A stretch of DNA of 64,000 nt from Levilactobacillus suantsaiihabitans. Its GTDB lineage: Bacteria; Bacillota; Bacilli; Lactobacillales; Lactobacillaceae. A program made the position numbers and the translations under genes. The stretch is taken from contig NZ_RKLX01000002.1 in NCBI RefSeq assembly GCF_004745505.1, positions 62,001 through 126,000 on the forward strand, written 5' to 3'. The notes under the pieces were generated by a model that saw only the letters and a program-made list of their open reading frames with translations, searched no databases and had not been told where the DNA came from. Below, one piece after another: positions 9,106 to 18,639 of the stretch (its first letter is position 1; each line of letters starts with the position of its first letter).

Positions 9106-9160
9106 TCAGAATAAGTAAATTTCCAGGTACGTGTCTATCATAACGGAAAAATTATGAAAA

Positions 9161-9174
9161 AGAAAGCGATTACC
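9161..9174. promoter_or_regulatory. Possible cre (CcpA) site upstream of butA
   Basis: AGAAAGCGATTACC fits the cre pattern WTGNAANCGNWNNCW imperfectly; the central AAGCG and the C are kept. It is weaker than the xyl sites. Confidence 0.35.
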
Positions 9175-9291
9175 CCATATTTTGTGAAAAAATGTTCATT
9201 TATCACAAGATTGGGTCCCCGGCCGCGACAACACTACAGCCTATTAGGTTTATGACCCCTTAATCATTTGCGAAAATGGTGGTTTGCTCAC

Positions 9292-9322
9292 TAAAAAGAC
9301 CACCCGTTTCCGGATAGCCTTT
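9292..9322 (-). terminator. Terminator of xylT1
   Basis: Minus strand AAGGCTATCCG pairs with CGGGTGGTCTT (three G-U pairs), followed by TTTT. It is 26 bp past the stop. Confidence 0.7.
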
Positions 9323-9347
9323 TCTGAAAAAATCTTCAATTAATAAC

Positions 9348-10724
9348 TTACTTCATCGTACTCAAGGAAGAAGCGGCTTCGGTCCCCGCCTTTTCCCGTA
9401 AGGTAGCTTCGATGTCTTCCAATGACCGGTTCCGGGTTTCGAAAACCTTCTTTTGCACGAACCAGATGGAGAGGAAGCACAGCACACCGTAACCGATAAA
9501 CAGGCTCCCGGTTCCGAAGAAGTCCAGCAAGGATGGGAACGTCAGGGAAACGATCATGTTCGCCGTCCAGTTGATGACACTGGCAAAAGAGTTTCCTAAC
9601 CCCCGAATGTTCAACGGGAAGACTTCCCCAATCATGACCCACATCACGGGGCCCCAAGTTGCGGAGAAGAAGGCGATGTAGACGGTCAAGGCAATCACGG
9701 AAATGATGGCCGCCGTTTGGGAACCGCCAGAGAATTTCATCCCAAAGCTCATGACGAACAAGGAAATCCCCATCCCGATAGCACCAATGTTCAACATCTT
9801 TTTCCGGTCGATTTTGTCCATGATGGCCACCGCTACCGCCGTGACGATCACGTTAAAGATCCCGATACCGATGTGGGCCAGTAAAGCGGCACTCACACCA
9901 AAGCCCACGTCGGTGAAAATGGTTGGTGCATAGTAAAGCACCGTGTTGCACCCCATGACCTGTTGGAAGACGGCTAAGCCAATCCCGATGATCAAGGATG
10001 GTCGCACCATTTTACCAAATAATTCAGACCAGCCACCGCTCACGATTTTGGCAGATTCCTGAATCGCGGCAACTTCTTGATTGACCGCCTGTTCATCGTG
10101 CTTGTTCATGGTTTCCAGTACGGCCCGCGCCTGGTCCATGTGGCCCGACTTGACTAAGAACCGGGGACTTTCCGGCAAGATCAGCCCGCCCAAGAACAAC
10201 ATGGCAGCTGGAATTGCGGCAAACCCGAGCATCCAGCGCCAGCCAGTGTACATCCCGGAGAAGCTGTAGTTGGTGATGTAAGCCAGTAAGATACCGGTCA
10301 TGACCATCAACTGGAACAGGCTGGAGACCGTCCCCCGCTTATCGGCAGGCGCCAGTTCGGCCAGGTACGTCGGAATCAAGGCCGAAGCGGCCCCGACGGC
10401 CATCCCCAAAATGATCCGGGAGATGATCAACGTCCAAAATTCGGGTGAAAACGCGGACCCCAAGGCCCCCACGAAGAAAATAATGGCAGATAACAGTAAT
10501 AATTTACGCCGACCAAATCGGTCAGACGATGGCCCAATGATAGCGGCCCCTAAAATGGCCCCGAGCAACACGGCACTCACGACCCAGCCTTGTTGCCAAG
10601 ACCCCAGGTGCATTTGGCGTTGGATGAACAGGATGGCCCCTGAGATGACCCCTGTGTCATACCCAAACAATAAGCCGCCGAGGGCGCCAAAGAAATAGAC
10701 AAATCCGGTTGAAACTTTTCGCAT
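9348..10724 (-). CDS. xylT: D-xylose:H+ symporter, sugar porter MFS family (copy 1)
   Basis: 458 aa with 12 predicted membrane helices. Sugar-porter signatures are present: LLFGYDTGVISGA (helix 1), DRFGRRK in loop 2-3, ESPRFL after helix 6, QQVMGCNTVLYYAP (helix 7) and the loop 8-9 repeat DKIDRKKML. These match the XylE/XylT type that imports xylose with protons. The neighbouring gene at 11056 encodes a protein that is near-identical through the helices and differs mainly in the central loop (KIVSG versus QMKNG) and the tail. It has its own promoter, operator, cre and terminator, so it is an independent transcription unit of the xylose regulon. Confidence 0.92.
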   Translation of the reverse strand: MRKVSTGFVYFFGALGGLLFGYDTGVISGAILFIQRQMHLGSWQQGWVVSAVLLGAILGAAIIGPSSDRFGRRKLLLLSAIIFFVGALGSAFSPEFWTLIISRIILGMAVGAASALIPTYLAELAPADKRGTVSSLFQLMVMTGILLAYITNYSFSGMYTGWRWMLGFAAIPAAMLFLGGLILPESPRFLVKSGHMDQARAVLETMNKHDEQAVNQEVAAIQESAKIVSGGWSELFGKMVRPSLIIGIGLAVFQQVMGCNTVLYYAPTIFTDVGFGVSAALLAHIGIGIFNVIVTAVAVAIMDKIDRKKMLNIGAIGMGISLFVMSFGMKFSGGSQTAAIISVIALTVYIAFFSATWGPVMWVMIGEVFPLNIRGLGNSFASVINWTANMIVSLTFPSLLDFFGTGSLFIGYGVLCFLSIWFVQKKVFETRNRSLEDIEATLREKAGTEAASSLSTMK

Positions 10725-10896
10725 AACTCTCGCTCCTTATACGGTCTGCGCCGTAGACTTTAAAATTCAGAAACCGGCTGAGTGGGCGTCAGCTAAGGAA
10801 TGAGAAGAGTCGTTCCCCGCCTGGAGGAACGCTTTTGACTTCGGTAGTTCGGCAGTCCACACTGTGTATGTGAATAAGTGTAAGTTGGTACTTTCA

Positions 10897-10919
10897 GTTG
10901 GTTGATTGTCACAACCAAC
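10897..10919. promoter_or_regulatory. Putative XylR operator of xylT1
   Basis: Inverted repeat GTTGGTT, 9-bp spacer, AACCAAC, lying just downstream of the -10 box. The same architecture precedes xylT2 and xylA. Assignment to XylR is inferred from the shared regulon. Confidence 0.7.
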
Positions 10920-10929
10920 CATGACAATT

Positions 10930-10968
10930 ATTTTAACACTTTTAGCTGCCATTTGAAAGCGTTTTCTA
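10930..10968 (-). promoter_or_regulatory. xylT1 promoter with overlapping cre site
   Basis: Minus strand: -35 TTTCAA (10958-10953), 17-bp spacer, -10 TAAAAT (10935-10930). TTGAAAGCGTTTTCTA at 10953-10968 is a good cre and covers the -35 box, so CcpA binding should block RNA polymerase when glucose is present. Confidence 0.75.
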
Positions 10969-11012
10969 AAGTGGGCTTGCGGTTTTCGTCACAAATGGGA
11001 TTTTGTCTATTA

Positions 11013-11042
11013 GAAAAGGCCGCCCTCACCGGAGCGACCTTA
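11013..11042 (-). terminator. Terminator of xylT2
   Basis: Minus strand AAGGTCGC pairs with GCGGCCTT (one G-U), followed by TTTC. It separates the two transporter genes. Confidence 0.65.
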
Positions 11043-11055
11043 ACTAATTTGATGC

Positions 11056-12429
11056 TTATTTCACCGTACTCAAGTCCTGAGCCGTTTCGCCGGCCTTGGC
11101 CCGGAGCGTGGCTTCGATGTCTTCTAACGAACGGTTCCGCGTTTCGAAGACCTTCTTTTGTACGAACCAGATGGAGGCAAAGCACAGCACGCCGTAGCCG
11201 ATGAACAGGCTCCCGGTCCCGAAGAAGTTCAACAGGGTTGGGAACGTCAAGGACACGATCATGTTGGCTGACCAGTTGATGACACTAGCAAACGAGTTGC
11301 CCAAGCCCCGAATGTTCAATGGGAAGACTTCCCCAATCATGACCCACATCACGGGACCCCAGGTGGCGGAGAAGAAGGCAATGTAGATGGTCAGGGCAAT
11401 CACGGAAATGATAGCCGCGGCCTGCGACCCACCGGAGAATTTCATCCCAATGCTCATGACGAACAGAGAAATCCCCATCCCCACGGCACCGACGTTCAAC
11501 ATCTTCTTACGGTCGATCTTATCCATGATGGCCACGGCAATCGCCGTCACAATCACGTTGAACACCCCGATCCCGATGTGAGCCAATAAGGCGGCGTTCA
11601 CGCCAAAGCCCACGTCGGTGAAGATGGTTGGGGCATAGTACAACACGGTGTTACAACCCATGACCTGTTGGAAAATGGCTAGCCCGATCCCAATGATCAG
11701 GGATGGCCGCACCATCTTGCCAAATAATTCAGACCAGCCGCCATTTTTCATTTGCGCCTGTTCCTTGATTTGCGCCAATTCGGTCTCAACGGCCGCCGTG
11801 TCGTGCTTGTTCATGGTGTCTAACACGGCGCGCGCTTGGTCGGCGTGGCCGGTCTTGACCAGGAACCGCGGACTTTCGGGCAAGATCAACCCACCCAAGA
11901 ACAACAGCGCGGCTGGAATTGCGGCGAACCCGAGCATCCAGCGCCAGCCGGTGTAGAAGCCGGCCCAGGCGTAGTTGGTCACGTACGCCAACAGGATCCC
12001 GGTCATGACCATCAGCTGGAACAGACTGGAGACCGTCCCCCGTTTATCAGCGGGCGATAACTCGGCTAAATACGTCGGAATCAGCGCTGACGCGGCCCCC
12101 ACGGCCATCCCTAAGACGACCCGTGAGATGATCAGCGTCCAAAATTCCGGTGCCAGCCCGGACCCCACGGCCCCGACGAAGAAAATAATGGCAGATAACA
12201 ATAACAATTTGCGCCGACCATAGCGGTCAGACGATGGCCCAATGATGGCAGCCCCCAGAATCGCGCCAAGCAACACGGCACTCACGACCCAGCCCTGTTG
12301 CCAGGAACCCAGGTGCATCTGCTTTTGAATAAACAAAATGGCGCCAGAGATGACCCCGGTATCGTAACCGAAGAGTAGGCCCCCTAGTGCCCCAAAGAAA
12401 TAAACAAATCCGGTCGAAACTTTTCGCAT
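11056..12429 (-). CDS. xylT: D-xylose:H+ symporter, sugar porter MFS family (copy 2)
   Basis: 457 aa, tandem paralogue of the upstream-numbered copy at 9348 with the same signatures (LLFGYDTGVISGA, DRYGRRK, ESPRFL, QQVMGCNTVLYYAP, DKIDRKKML). Differences cluster in the extracellular YAWAGFYTG segment, the central cytoplasmic loop (ELAQIKEQAQMKNG) and the C-terminus (ETAQDLSTVK). The pair therefore arose by duplication and has drifted in loops while the pore is kept. It has its own cre, operator and promoter. Different affinity or expression timing is possible but not visible in the sequence. Confidence 0.92.
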   Translation of the reverse strand: MRKVSTGFVYFFGALGGLLFGYDTGVISGAILFIQKQMHLGSWQQGWVVSAVLLGAILGAAIIGPSSDRYGRRKLLLLSAIIFFVGAVGSGLAPEFWTLIISRVVLGMAVGAASALIPTYLAELSPADKRGTVSSLFQLMVMTGILLAYVTNYAWAGFYTGWRWMLGFAAIPAALLFLGGLILPESPRFLVKTGHADQARAVLDTMNKHDTAAVETELAQIKEQAQMKNGGWSELFGKMVRPSLIIGIGLAIFQQVMGCNTVLYYAPTIFTDVGFGVNAALLAHIGIGVFNVIVTAIAVAIMDKIDRKKMLNVGAVGMGISLFVMSIGMKFSGGSQAAAIISVIALTIYIAFFSATWGPVMWVMIGEVFPLNIRGLGNSFASVINWSANMIVSLTFPTLLNFFGTGSLFIGYGVLCFASIWFVQKKVFETRNRSLEDIEATLRAKAGETAQDLSTVK

Positions 12430-12519
12430 AGATCTCGCTCCTTATGTGGCTTTCGCCAGAATTCACGTGTGACAAAATATGTGGAAGTATAGCTGAATGT
12501 GTAAGTTGGTTTTGTTCAC

Positions 12520-12542
12520 GTTGGTTGGCCAGATAAACCAAC
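12520..12542. promoter_or_regulatory. Putative XylR operator of xylT2
   Basis: GTTGGTT, 9-bp spacer, AACCAAC, placed as in the xylT1 promoter. A further half site AAGTTGGTT lies at 12503-12511. Confidence 0.7.
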
Positions 12543-12551
12543 CCTGAGAGT

Positions 12552-12590
12552 AGGATAGCACGATTGTCATTATTTTGAAAGCGTTTTCTT
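12552..12590 (-). promoter_or_regulatory. xylT2 promoter with overlapping cre site
   Basis: Minus strand: -35 TTTCAA, 17-bp spacer, extended -10 TGCTATCCT. TTGAAAGCGTTTTCTT at 12575-12590 is a cre on the -35 box. Confidence 0.72.
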
Positions 12591-12708
12591 TAAAAATAGA
12601 ACTTTTTTGTTAATTTGTCTAGTTTCTGAAAGGCCCCGCCTCACCGGCACTCCTGAGCGCACCTTGCTTTATCGTTTTACCCAATTGGCCACTATCCTGC
12701 GCCCACGC

Positions 12709-12745
12709 AAAAAAGTTTGAGAACCGCAAATTCTCAAACTTTTTC
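12709..12745. terminator. Bidirectional terminator after xylB
   Basis: AAAAAGTTTGAGAA pairs with TTCTCAAACTTTTT around CCGCAAA. A-run and T-run flank the stem, so it can work on both strands; xylB (minus strand) is the gene that ends into it. Confidence 0.85.
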
Positions 12746-12756
12746 ACTACTTTTAA

Positions 12757-12882
12757 ATAGCCGAAACGTGCGTCAAAGGGCAGCCGGTTCTGCTTAAACC
12801 TGACCCGCAAACAATCCAAGACTAGGATTATTCGCGGGTCAGCCTTAATGCTCGCCGGCTAAGCGCCCTTTGCCCCACTCTT
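12757..12882 (-). repeat. Family C structured repeat, copy C3
   Basis: Reverse orientation, same ends as C1 and C2. Minus strand: outer helix CAAAGGGC/GCCCTTTG, inner hairpin arms CTGACCCGCGAATAATCC and GGATTGTTTGCGGGTCAG. Both helices differ from C1 and C2 and remain complementary. Confidence 0.82.
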
Positions 12883-12888
12883 AACTGG

Positions 12889-14397
12889 CTACAATTCTGC
12901 CTTCCGGTAAGCTAACAGCTGGGCACTGATGCCCTTGGTCTGTTGGTAGACCTGCTTGTAAATGGCGTGCATTTTCGCGTATTTCTTCACGTTCTCGGGG
13001 TTCGGTTCGTAGGCCTTACCGAAGTGCACGAAGGTCTTGGCGCAGTCCTGCAGCGAGTCGAACCAGCCCAGACCGGTGGCCGCAATCATGGCGGCACCCA
13101 TGCCTGGTCCCTGTTCGTTGGTCAGGCTGACCACTTTACGGTTGAAGATGTCGGCCTGAATTTGCAGCCACAGCGGGCTCTTGGCCCCACCACCGATGGA
13201 AACGACGGTGTCAAAGTCTGCACCGTTTTCCTCATAGATGTCAAAGAGGTCTCTGAACGAGAAGCTGATGCCTTCCAGCACGGCCCGCACGAAGTCATAG
13301 CGTTGATGGGTGCCATCGACACCGGTAAAGCTCCCCCGGATGTCGGCGTCCGCATATGGTGCCCGTTCGCCCACGATGTACGGCGTGTACAGCAGGCCAT
13401 TGGCGCCGACCGTGGAGTTGGCGGCGCTGGCCACGAAGGCCGTGAAGTCCTCGCTAGGCGCGAAGGTCTTCTTGAACCAGCTCAGCGAATAGCCAGCCGC
13501 TAGCGTGACACCCATGGAGTAGAACTTGTCGGGAATCGCGTGGTCCTCGAACTGCAGAACACCGTGATAATTGACGTCGGCGTTATCTTCGTATTTCAAA
13601 ACCACACCGGACGTCCCGATGCTGGACAGTACCATGTTGGGCTGTAAAATGCCCGCTCCCACGGCGCCCGCAGCGTTATCAGCCGCGCCACCAAAGACCT
13701 TGGTAGCAGGCGTCAACCCGGAGAATTCGGCGTAAGCGTCCGTGACCGTCCCAGCGAAGTCCACCGACTTGATCAGCGGTGGGCACATCGACAACGGAAT
13801 GTCGAAGGCGTCACAGATCTTTTCGCTCCATTCACCCTTGGCGACGTCCAGTAAGACCGTCCCGGTAGCATCGGAGTAGTCCATGGCCAGGTTGCCGGTC
13901 ATTCGGTAACGCACGTAGTCTTTCGGCAAGACGAAATACTTGGCCTGAGCCCAGATGTCGGGTTCATTTTCCTTGACCCACAACAGCTTGGTCAGCGTGA
14001 AGCCTTCCAGCGGTTGGTTGCGGGTGATGTCGATAAATTCGTCGCCCAGCTTGGCCTCGATTTCTTCGCGTTGCGGCGTGCTTCGGGTATCGTTCCACAA
14101 AATAGCCGGCCGCAAGACCTTCTTGTTGGCGTCCAACAAGACCAACCCATGCATTTGCCCGGAATAGCTCAGCCCCTCGATGTCTTCGGCGGCCAGATGG
14201 TCGTTTAAGATCAGCCGCACGATGGCGACGGTCGTTCCGGAGACCCAGTCTTCTGGGTTCTGTTCATTGTAGCCCGGTTGTTTTTGAATCAAATCGTAGT
14301 CAAAACTTTCTTGGGCCACAATCTGCCCGCTGTGGTCGAGGGCGGACACCTTCACGGCACTCGTGCCCAGGTCGACGCCCAGTACGTACTTCCCCAT
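12889..14397 (-). CDS. xylB: Xylulokinase
   Basis: 502 aa FGGY kinase phosphorylating D-xylulose to xylulose 5-phosphate, the entry to the phosphoketolase pathway. The N-domain opens [10 protein letters not shown] (phosphate-1 motif); [10 protein letters not shown] and WNDTRS are sugar-binding; [12 protein letters not shown] carries the catalytic Asp; SIGTSGVV is phosphate 2; [13 protein letters not shown] is the adenosine motif. It follows xylA on the same strand with ~130 bp between, which contain a strong hairpin, so expression may be lower than that of xylA. It ends in repeat C3 and the terminator at 12709. Confidence 0.96.
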   Translation of the reverse strand: MGKYVLGVDLGTSAVKVSALDHSGQIVAQESFDYDLIQKQPGYNEQNPEDWVSGTTVAIVRLILNDHLAAEDIEGLSYSGQMHGLVLLDANKKVLRPAILWNDTRSTPQREEIEAKLGDEFIDITRNQPLEGFTLTKLLWVKENEPDIWAQAKYFVLPKDYVRYRMTGNLAMDYSDATGTVLLDVAKGEWSEKICDAFDIPLSMCPPLIKSVDFAGTVTDAYAEFSGLTPATKVFGGAADNAAGAVGAGILQPNMVLSSIGTSGVVLKYEDNADVNYHGVLQFEDHAIPDKFYSMGVTLAAGYSLSWFKKTFAPSEDFTAFVASAANSTVGANGLLYTPYIVGERAPYADADIRGSFTGVDGTHQRYDFVRAVLEGISFSFRDLFDIYEENGADFDTVVSIGGGAKSPLWLQIQADIFNRKVVSLTNEQGPGMGAAMIAATGLGWFDSLQDCAKTFVHFGKAYEPNPENVKKYAKMHAIYKQVYQQTKGISAQLLAYRKAEL

Positions 14398-14460
14398 CAG
14401 TCATTCCTCCTAGATGTTCTCTGTTCTAGTTTACCGTAAATCACGGTTTCACGGCCACGC

Positions 14461-14496
14461 AAATTGGCGGACGAACCCACCGTTCGTCCGCCATTT
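14461..14496 (-). terminator. Intercistronic hairpin between xylA and xylB
   Basis: TGGCGGACGAAC pairs with GTTCGTCCGCCA, a 12-bp perfect stem followed by AATTTG rather than a long T-run. It could partially terminate or protect the 3' end of the xylA message. Confidence 0.65.
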
Positions 14497-14526
14497 GCTG
14501 GTCAGTTATTTCGCGTCACGAAACGA

Positions 14527-15876
14527 TTACTTGCTAAGGGTTTCGATGATGTAATGGTTGATCGTGTCCTTAACTTCTTCCAAGTGATCGGAATGCGTTG
14601 CGGCGATCAATTCAGATTGTGGCTTGTCGATGGCGTAGGCTTCCAGTGACTTCAAGTCAGCCTTACCGCTTTCGATGTCGGCACCGATACCAGACTGGTA
14701 TGAGCTGTAACGGTCGGCCTTCAGGTTATCCAAGAACCCATCAGCCTTCATGGCTGCGGCAACCCGCAAACCAGCGGCGAAGCTATCCATCCCCACGATG
14801 TGGCCTAAGAAGAGGTCTTCTGGGGCAAATGAGGAACGACGTGGCTTGGCGTCAAAGTTCAACCCACCACGAGGGCCAATGCTGCCGTTTTCAACGACTT
14901 CGTACATTGCAGCCGTGGTTTCGTATAAGTTAGATGGGTATTCGTCGATGTCCCAGCCAATCAGCTTATCGCCTTGGTTGGCATCCAATGAACCCAGTAA
15001 GCCGGCTTCACGAGCCACGCGAATTTCATGTTGGTAAGTGTGGCCAGCCAAGTTGGCGTGGTTACCTTCCAAGTTCAACTTGAAGTCTTTGTCCAAGTCG
15101 TATTCCTTCATGAAGGCAATCGTAGTAGCGGCATCAAAGTCGTATTGGTGCGTCGTTGGTTCCTTAGGCTTTGGTTCGAGCAACATTTGAGCGTCGAAGC
15201 CGATTTCGTTGGCGTAGTCCTTGGCCATGTGGAACAACTTAGCGGCGTGTTCTTGTTCTTGCTTCATGTTGGTGTTCCAGAGTGATTCGTAACCTTCACG
15301 GCCACCCCAGAAGACATAGTTTTCAGAGCCAACGCGCTTCCCAATCTCCAAGCTGTGCTTGAGTTGAGCAGCACTGTAAGCGTAAATGTCAGCGTATGGT
15401 GAAGTGCCGGCCCCTTCAACGAAACGGGGGTTGGTGAACATGTTAGACGTGTTCCACAGTACCTTCATGCCAGAAGTCTTTTGGTTTTCAACGATCTTGT
15501 CGACAACCTTGTCGAGGTTCGCGTTGGTTTCCCGTAACGTGTCGCCTTCTGGTGCTAAGTCGCGGTCGTGGAAGCACAGGTAGTCAACGCCTAATTTGTT
15601 GTAGAATTCAAAGGCAGCATCAACCTTGGCTAAGGCTTGGTCCATTGGATCCGTGTACTTGTCATATGGCCGTTGCGCAGTCCCATCACCGAAGGGGTCA
15701 ACCAACCGTTGATCGAAGGTGTGCCAGTAAGCGACGGCAAACCGTAACCAGTCCTTCATCTTTTTACCAGCAATTACTTCTTCTGGATTGTAGTATTGAA
15801 AACCTAAACCTGATTTTTTATCTTGATGGCCGACGTATTGAATCTTGTCGACGCCTTTCCAGTATTCTTCAGTCAT
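14527..15876 (-). CDS. xylA: Xylose isomerase
   Basis: 449 aa, class II length. The catalytic His and Asp are in [11 protein letters not shown] (~H101/D104); WGGREGYE and [15 protein letters not shown] supply the metal-binding Glu/Lys region; [12 protein letters not shown] and [10 protein letters not shown] provide further Mg/Mn ligands. It converts D-xylose to D-xylulose in the cytosol. AGGAGGG precedes the ATG. The promoter carries cre and an XylR-type operator. xylB follows on the same strand. xylR is ~2.8 kb upstream, with an adhesin gene between them in the opposite direction. Confidence 0.97.
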   Translation of the reverse strand: MTEEYWKGVDKIQYVGHQDKKSGLGFQYYNPEEVIAGKKMKDWLRFAVAYWHTFDQRLVDPFGDGTAQRPYDKYTDPMDQALAKVDAAFEFYNKLGVDYLCFHDRDLAPEGDTLRETNANLDKVVDKIVENQKTSGMKVLWNTSNMFTNPRFVEGAGTSPYADIYAYSAAQLKHSLEIGKRVGSENYVFWGGREGYESLWNTNMKQEQEHAAKLFHMAKDYANEIGFDAQMLLEPKPKEPTTHQYDFDAATTIAFMKEYDLDKDFKLNLEGNHANLAGHTYQHEIRVAREAGLLGSLDANQGDKLIGWDIDEYPSNLYETTAAMYEVVENGSIGPRGGLNFDAKPRRSSFAPEDLFLGHIVGMDSFAAGLRVAAAMKADGFLDNLKADRYSSYQSGIGADIESGKADLKSLEAYAIDKPQSELIAATHSDHLEEVKDTINHYIIETLSK

Positions 15877-15895
15877 AATTTATAATACCCTCCTA

Positions 15896-15918
15896 GTTAG
15901 TTCGTTGCGACAACCAAC
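15896..15918. promoter_or_regulatory. Putative XylR operator of xylA
   Basis: GTTAGTT, 9-bp spacer, AACCAAC; one arm differs by one base from the transporter operators. It sits between the -10 box and the xylA start. Confidence 0.65.
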
Positions 15919-15929
15919 TTACAAATATC

Positions 15930-15967
15930 AGTATACAAGGTTTTTCTGTTTTTGCAAGCGTTTTCTT
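15930..15967 (-). promoter_or_regulatory. xylA promoter with overlapping cre site
   Basis: Minus strand: -35 TTGCAA (15957-15952), 16-bp spacer, -10 TATACT (15935-15930). TTGCAAGCGTTTTCTT at 15952-15967 is a strong cre over the -35 box. Confidence 0.78.
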
Positions 15968-16232
15968 TAAAAATGTTGGGAAATTTTACAGAGCCGTTGA
16001 TTTGTCGGTTCTCTTAGGTGATTAACCATCAGGGTCAACAAACGTGCTGGCTGTTTCACAGTATAATCGTACAATTATGGTTATTAACTTTATTACGTAT
16101 CTTATAGATTTTAGTCTAGCAGGCGGCTATAATAGGCTTTAATAACAGTGTTTATTTTTACTGGATATTTACTTATCACCCAGCACTAGGAAACTGGGTA
16201 ATCGTTAATCAACCATTTGAGGGGGAACCATC
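15968..16232 (+). other. Intergenic region between xylA and the adhesin gene
   Basis: AT-rich, no gene seen. A TATAAT at 16128-16133 is a candidate -10 for the adhesin, with only a poor -35 (TAGATT, 17 bp upstream). A second TATAAT lies at 16060. GAGGGGG at 16220-16226 is the adhesin ribosome site. Confidence 0.4.
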
Positions 16233-18590
16233 ATGTTTAAGGGGCACAACGAATCGCTGCATTATAAGATGTACAAGAGTGGTAAATCCTGGGTTTTCGC
16301 CGGGATTGTTTCGGTCGGTCTGCTAGTGGGCTTTGGTGGCGTTACCGCTTCGGCGGACACTGCCCCGACGACTTCCGACGACCCGGCTGGACAAGTTATG
16401 GCGGAAAAACAGCCGACATCAGCTGACGGTTCAGTGGCCGATGCGTCGAAGGCTGATGCTTCATTGCCAGGCGCTGCAAATTCTGACGATGTCGCCCCTG
16501 ATGACCAACAATCCGACGTGACGCCAACGGCCGCGGATACTACGCCGGATACGGTTCCCGACGACCCAACATCGCCAGCACCCACGGATGATCCGCAAAA
16601 TCAGGACTTGGTCGACAACGATGGTCATACCGAGGAACCCACTACGCCAGTGACACCGACCAGGCATCCCGGCAGATTGGCTAAGCTGGCAGCACCGACA
16701 CCACAGAATCCCGCCACGCCAGCACCGACTACACCAGCTCCCGTCGCCACACCCGCTGCGGTACCAGAAGCTGCGCCCATTACCGCTAGCGATGCGTCAA
16801 TTGATACTTTGATGCCGAATAAGACGCTGCAGCAAATGGTCGCTAACCAGTTGCATAAGGATGTTGCCAGCCTAACTAAAGAAGACATTACCAGTCTGAC
16901 CCGCCTTGAAGCTACCCACGTGCAGTACAGCCCCAATGTCTTTGTTGATGGCACTAGCTCTTTTGACCTTACGGGGTTAGAGTTAGCGACTAATCTGACT
17001 TATTTGGATTTATCGTTTGATCCAAGCGTTGACTACGTAGGCCTATCAGAAGGAAACCGTTCACACTGGGGGGATGTCACCTCCTTGGATGCTCTATCCG
17101 GATTAACTAATCTACAAACCCTCATACTCACCAACAACCGCATATCAGATATTTCGCCATTAGCTAACTTGAAGAACCTAAAGACATTGGACTTAAAAAA
17201 CAACAATATTTTAGATTTCTCAATGCTAGATGCATCCCAATTTTCTAGCTTACTGATTAACGACCAACTCGTTATGACCAATGACACACAATTCATTGAT
17301 CCGCAACATCCAACACTCACTATGCCACAACCACTTAAGCTCCCTCAAAATTTTGTTGGGAAATTCACCAAAACGTTCGAACAAGATCCTAGTTATGACA
17401 AATTGCTTGAACTGAAAAATAGTACAATTCATGACAATAACCGTCTAACTGGAAATGTTCTATTCCTTCAATCTGGCACAACCATGGCTAACTATCAATT
17501 TAAGGACGGAAATATTCAATTCTCTGACATCTTTCCGCAAGAACCTTTCGGAACAGTCTCTGAAAACGACTGGAAAGATGCTAACACTGACTATGAAATC
17601 AACACCCTCCCTGCCGTTACAATTATTAAGCAGGATCACAAATTCTATTTACGGGCTGATTTATCTCTCAGCTACACGCTTGCAAGTAATAGCACTAAAA
17701 CACAGAATGCCTTCTTCAAAATATTCATCCCTTATGATAACTTGCAGGCCGCCGGCAACCTCACCGTCAAGTACCTCAACATCGACGGCACTACCATTCA
17801 AGCCGACCAGGTCATCACTGGCAAACTAACCAGCGACACCTACGACCTAACGGCGGAAACCACCAGCCTTACTGGCTACACCTATGACCATGCGGACGGC
17901 GAGCTGACTGGTGCTTACACCACCAACCCGCAGACGATTTCCCTGTACTTCACCAAGGACGCTACCAAGCCGGTCACCCCGGTTACGCCACCGGTTGTGA
18001 CGCCAACCGCAACCGTTACCGTGACGACGCATTACGTGGATCAAAACGGCCAGTCGCTACACGCCGACCAGATTCAAACCGGTCAAGCGGGCGACCACTA
18101 CACCACGGTGGCTTTAACGCTTCCTAACTACACGCTCACCGCTACGCCAGCCAACGCTAGCGGAACCTTAGGCACGGCCGATGTCGTCGTCACCTACGTT
18201 TACCACCAGCTGGATGACCCAGACCAGCCAACGACGCCGGCGCCGATCACTGATAACTCTGATGATGACGCCACCGCTGGTACTGGCATCGACACCATAG
18301 CCGGGCAACAGGCCGCGCAGGTCAATCCGCAAGTAGCTGACGTCGCCACCCTCGTCAGCCACGCCGGGCAAGGCGCTACCATCGCCGATTTAACGACCAC
18401 CACTGGTCAGCCGGCTAAGGTGACGACTACCAGCACCGCACCTGCTGGGACGACTTCTCCGGCACCCACCCAATCCACCGCCAAGACTACCCTGCCGCAA
18501 ACCAACGACCAGACCCGCTCGCCACTCATTGGCCTGGCCCTGCTGGTGGGCACGCTGATTGGCTTTGGTCTGAAACGTAAGCAACACTAA
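16233..18590 (+). CDS. LPXTG-anchored leucine-rich-repeat adhesin with MucBP domains
   Basis: 785 aa surface protein. Order: KxYKxGKxW-type signal (YKMYKSGKSWVFAG) with cleavage after VTASA; acidic Pro/Thr/Asp-rich stalk (~45-195); internalin-like leucine-rich repeats (~250-340: LTNLQTLILTNNRISDISP); a ~150-residue domain; two MucBP-type modules (LTVKYLNIDGTTIQADQ at ~510 and VTTHYVDQNGQSLHADQI at ~590); Thr/Ala-rich wall spanner; LPQTNDQ sorting motif, helix and KRKQH tail. It is expected to be sortase-linked to peptidoglycan and to bind host or plant glycans. Bases ~17000-17720 (repeats and middle domain) are clearly more AT-rich than the flanks, suggesting a mosaic origin. It lies between xylA and xylR in opposite orientation. 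Confidence 0.93.
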   Translation: MFKGHNESLHYKMYKSGKSWVFAGIVSVGLLVGFGGVTASADTAPTTSDDPAGQVMAEKQPTSADGSVADASKADASLPGAANSDDVAPDDQQSDVTPTAADTTPDTVPDDPTSPAPTDDPQNQDLVDNDGHTEEPTTPVTPTRHPGRLAKLAAPTPQNPATPAPTTPAPVATPAAVPEAAPITASDASIDTLMPNKTLQQMVANQLHKDVASLTKEDITSLTRLEATHVQYSPNVFVDGTSSFDLTGLELATNLTYLDLSFDPSVDYVGLSEGNRSHWGDVTSLDALSGLTNLQTLILTNNRISDISPLANLKNLKTLDLKNNNILDFSMLDASQFSSLLINDQLVMTNDTQFIDPQHPTLTMPQPLKLPQNFVGKFTKTFEQDPSYDKLLELKNSTIHDNNRLTGNVLFLQSGTTMANYQFKDGNIQFSDIFPQEPFGTVSENDWKDANTDYEINTLPAVTIIKQDHKFYLRADLSLSYTLASNSTKTQNAFFKIFIPYDNLQAAGNLTVKYLNIDGTTIQADQVITGKLTSDTYDLTAETTSLTGYTYDHADGELTGAYTTNPQTISLYFTKDATKPVTPVTPPVVTPTATVTVTTHYVDQNGQSLHADQIQTGQAGDHYTTVALTLPNYTLTATPANASGTLGTADVVVTYVYHQLDDPDQPTTPAPITDNSDDDATAGTGIDTIAGQQAAQVNPQVADVATLVSHAGQGATIADLTTTTGQPAKVTTTSTAPAGTTSPAPTQSTAKTTLPQTNDQTRSPLIGLALLVGTLIGFGLKRKQH

Positions 18591-18597
18591 GCCCATT

Positions 18598-18637
18598 AAA
18601 AAATCCGGCTCCCCCAAACGGAGAGTCGGATTTTTTG
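18598..18637. terminator. Bidirectional terminator between adhesin gene and xylR
   Basis: AAAAAATCCGGCTC pairs with GAGTCGGATTTTTT (one G-U). It is shared by the two convergent genes. Confidence 0.88.
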
Positions 18638-18639
18638 TG

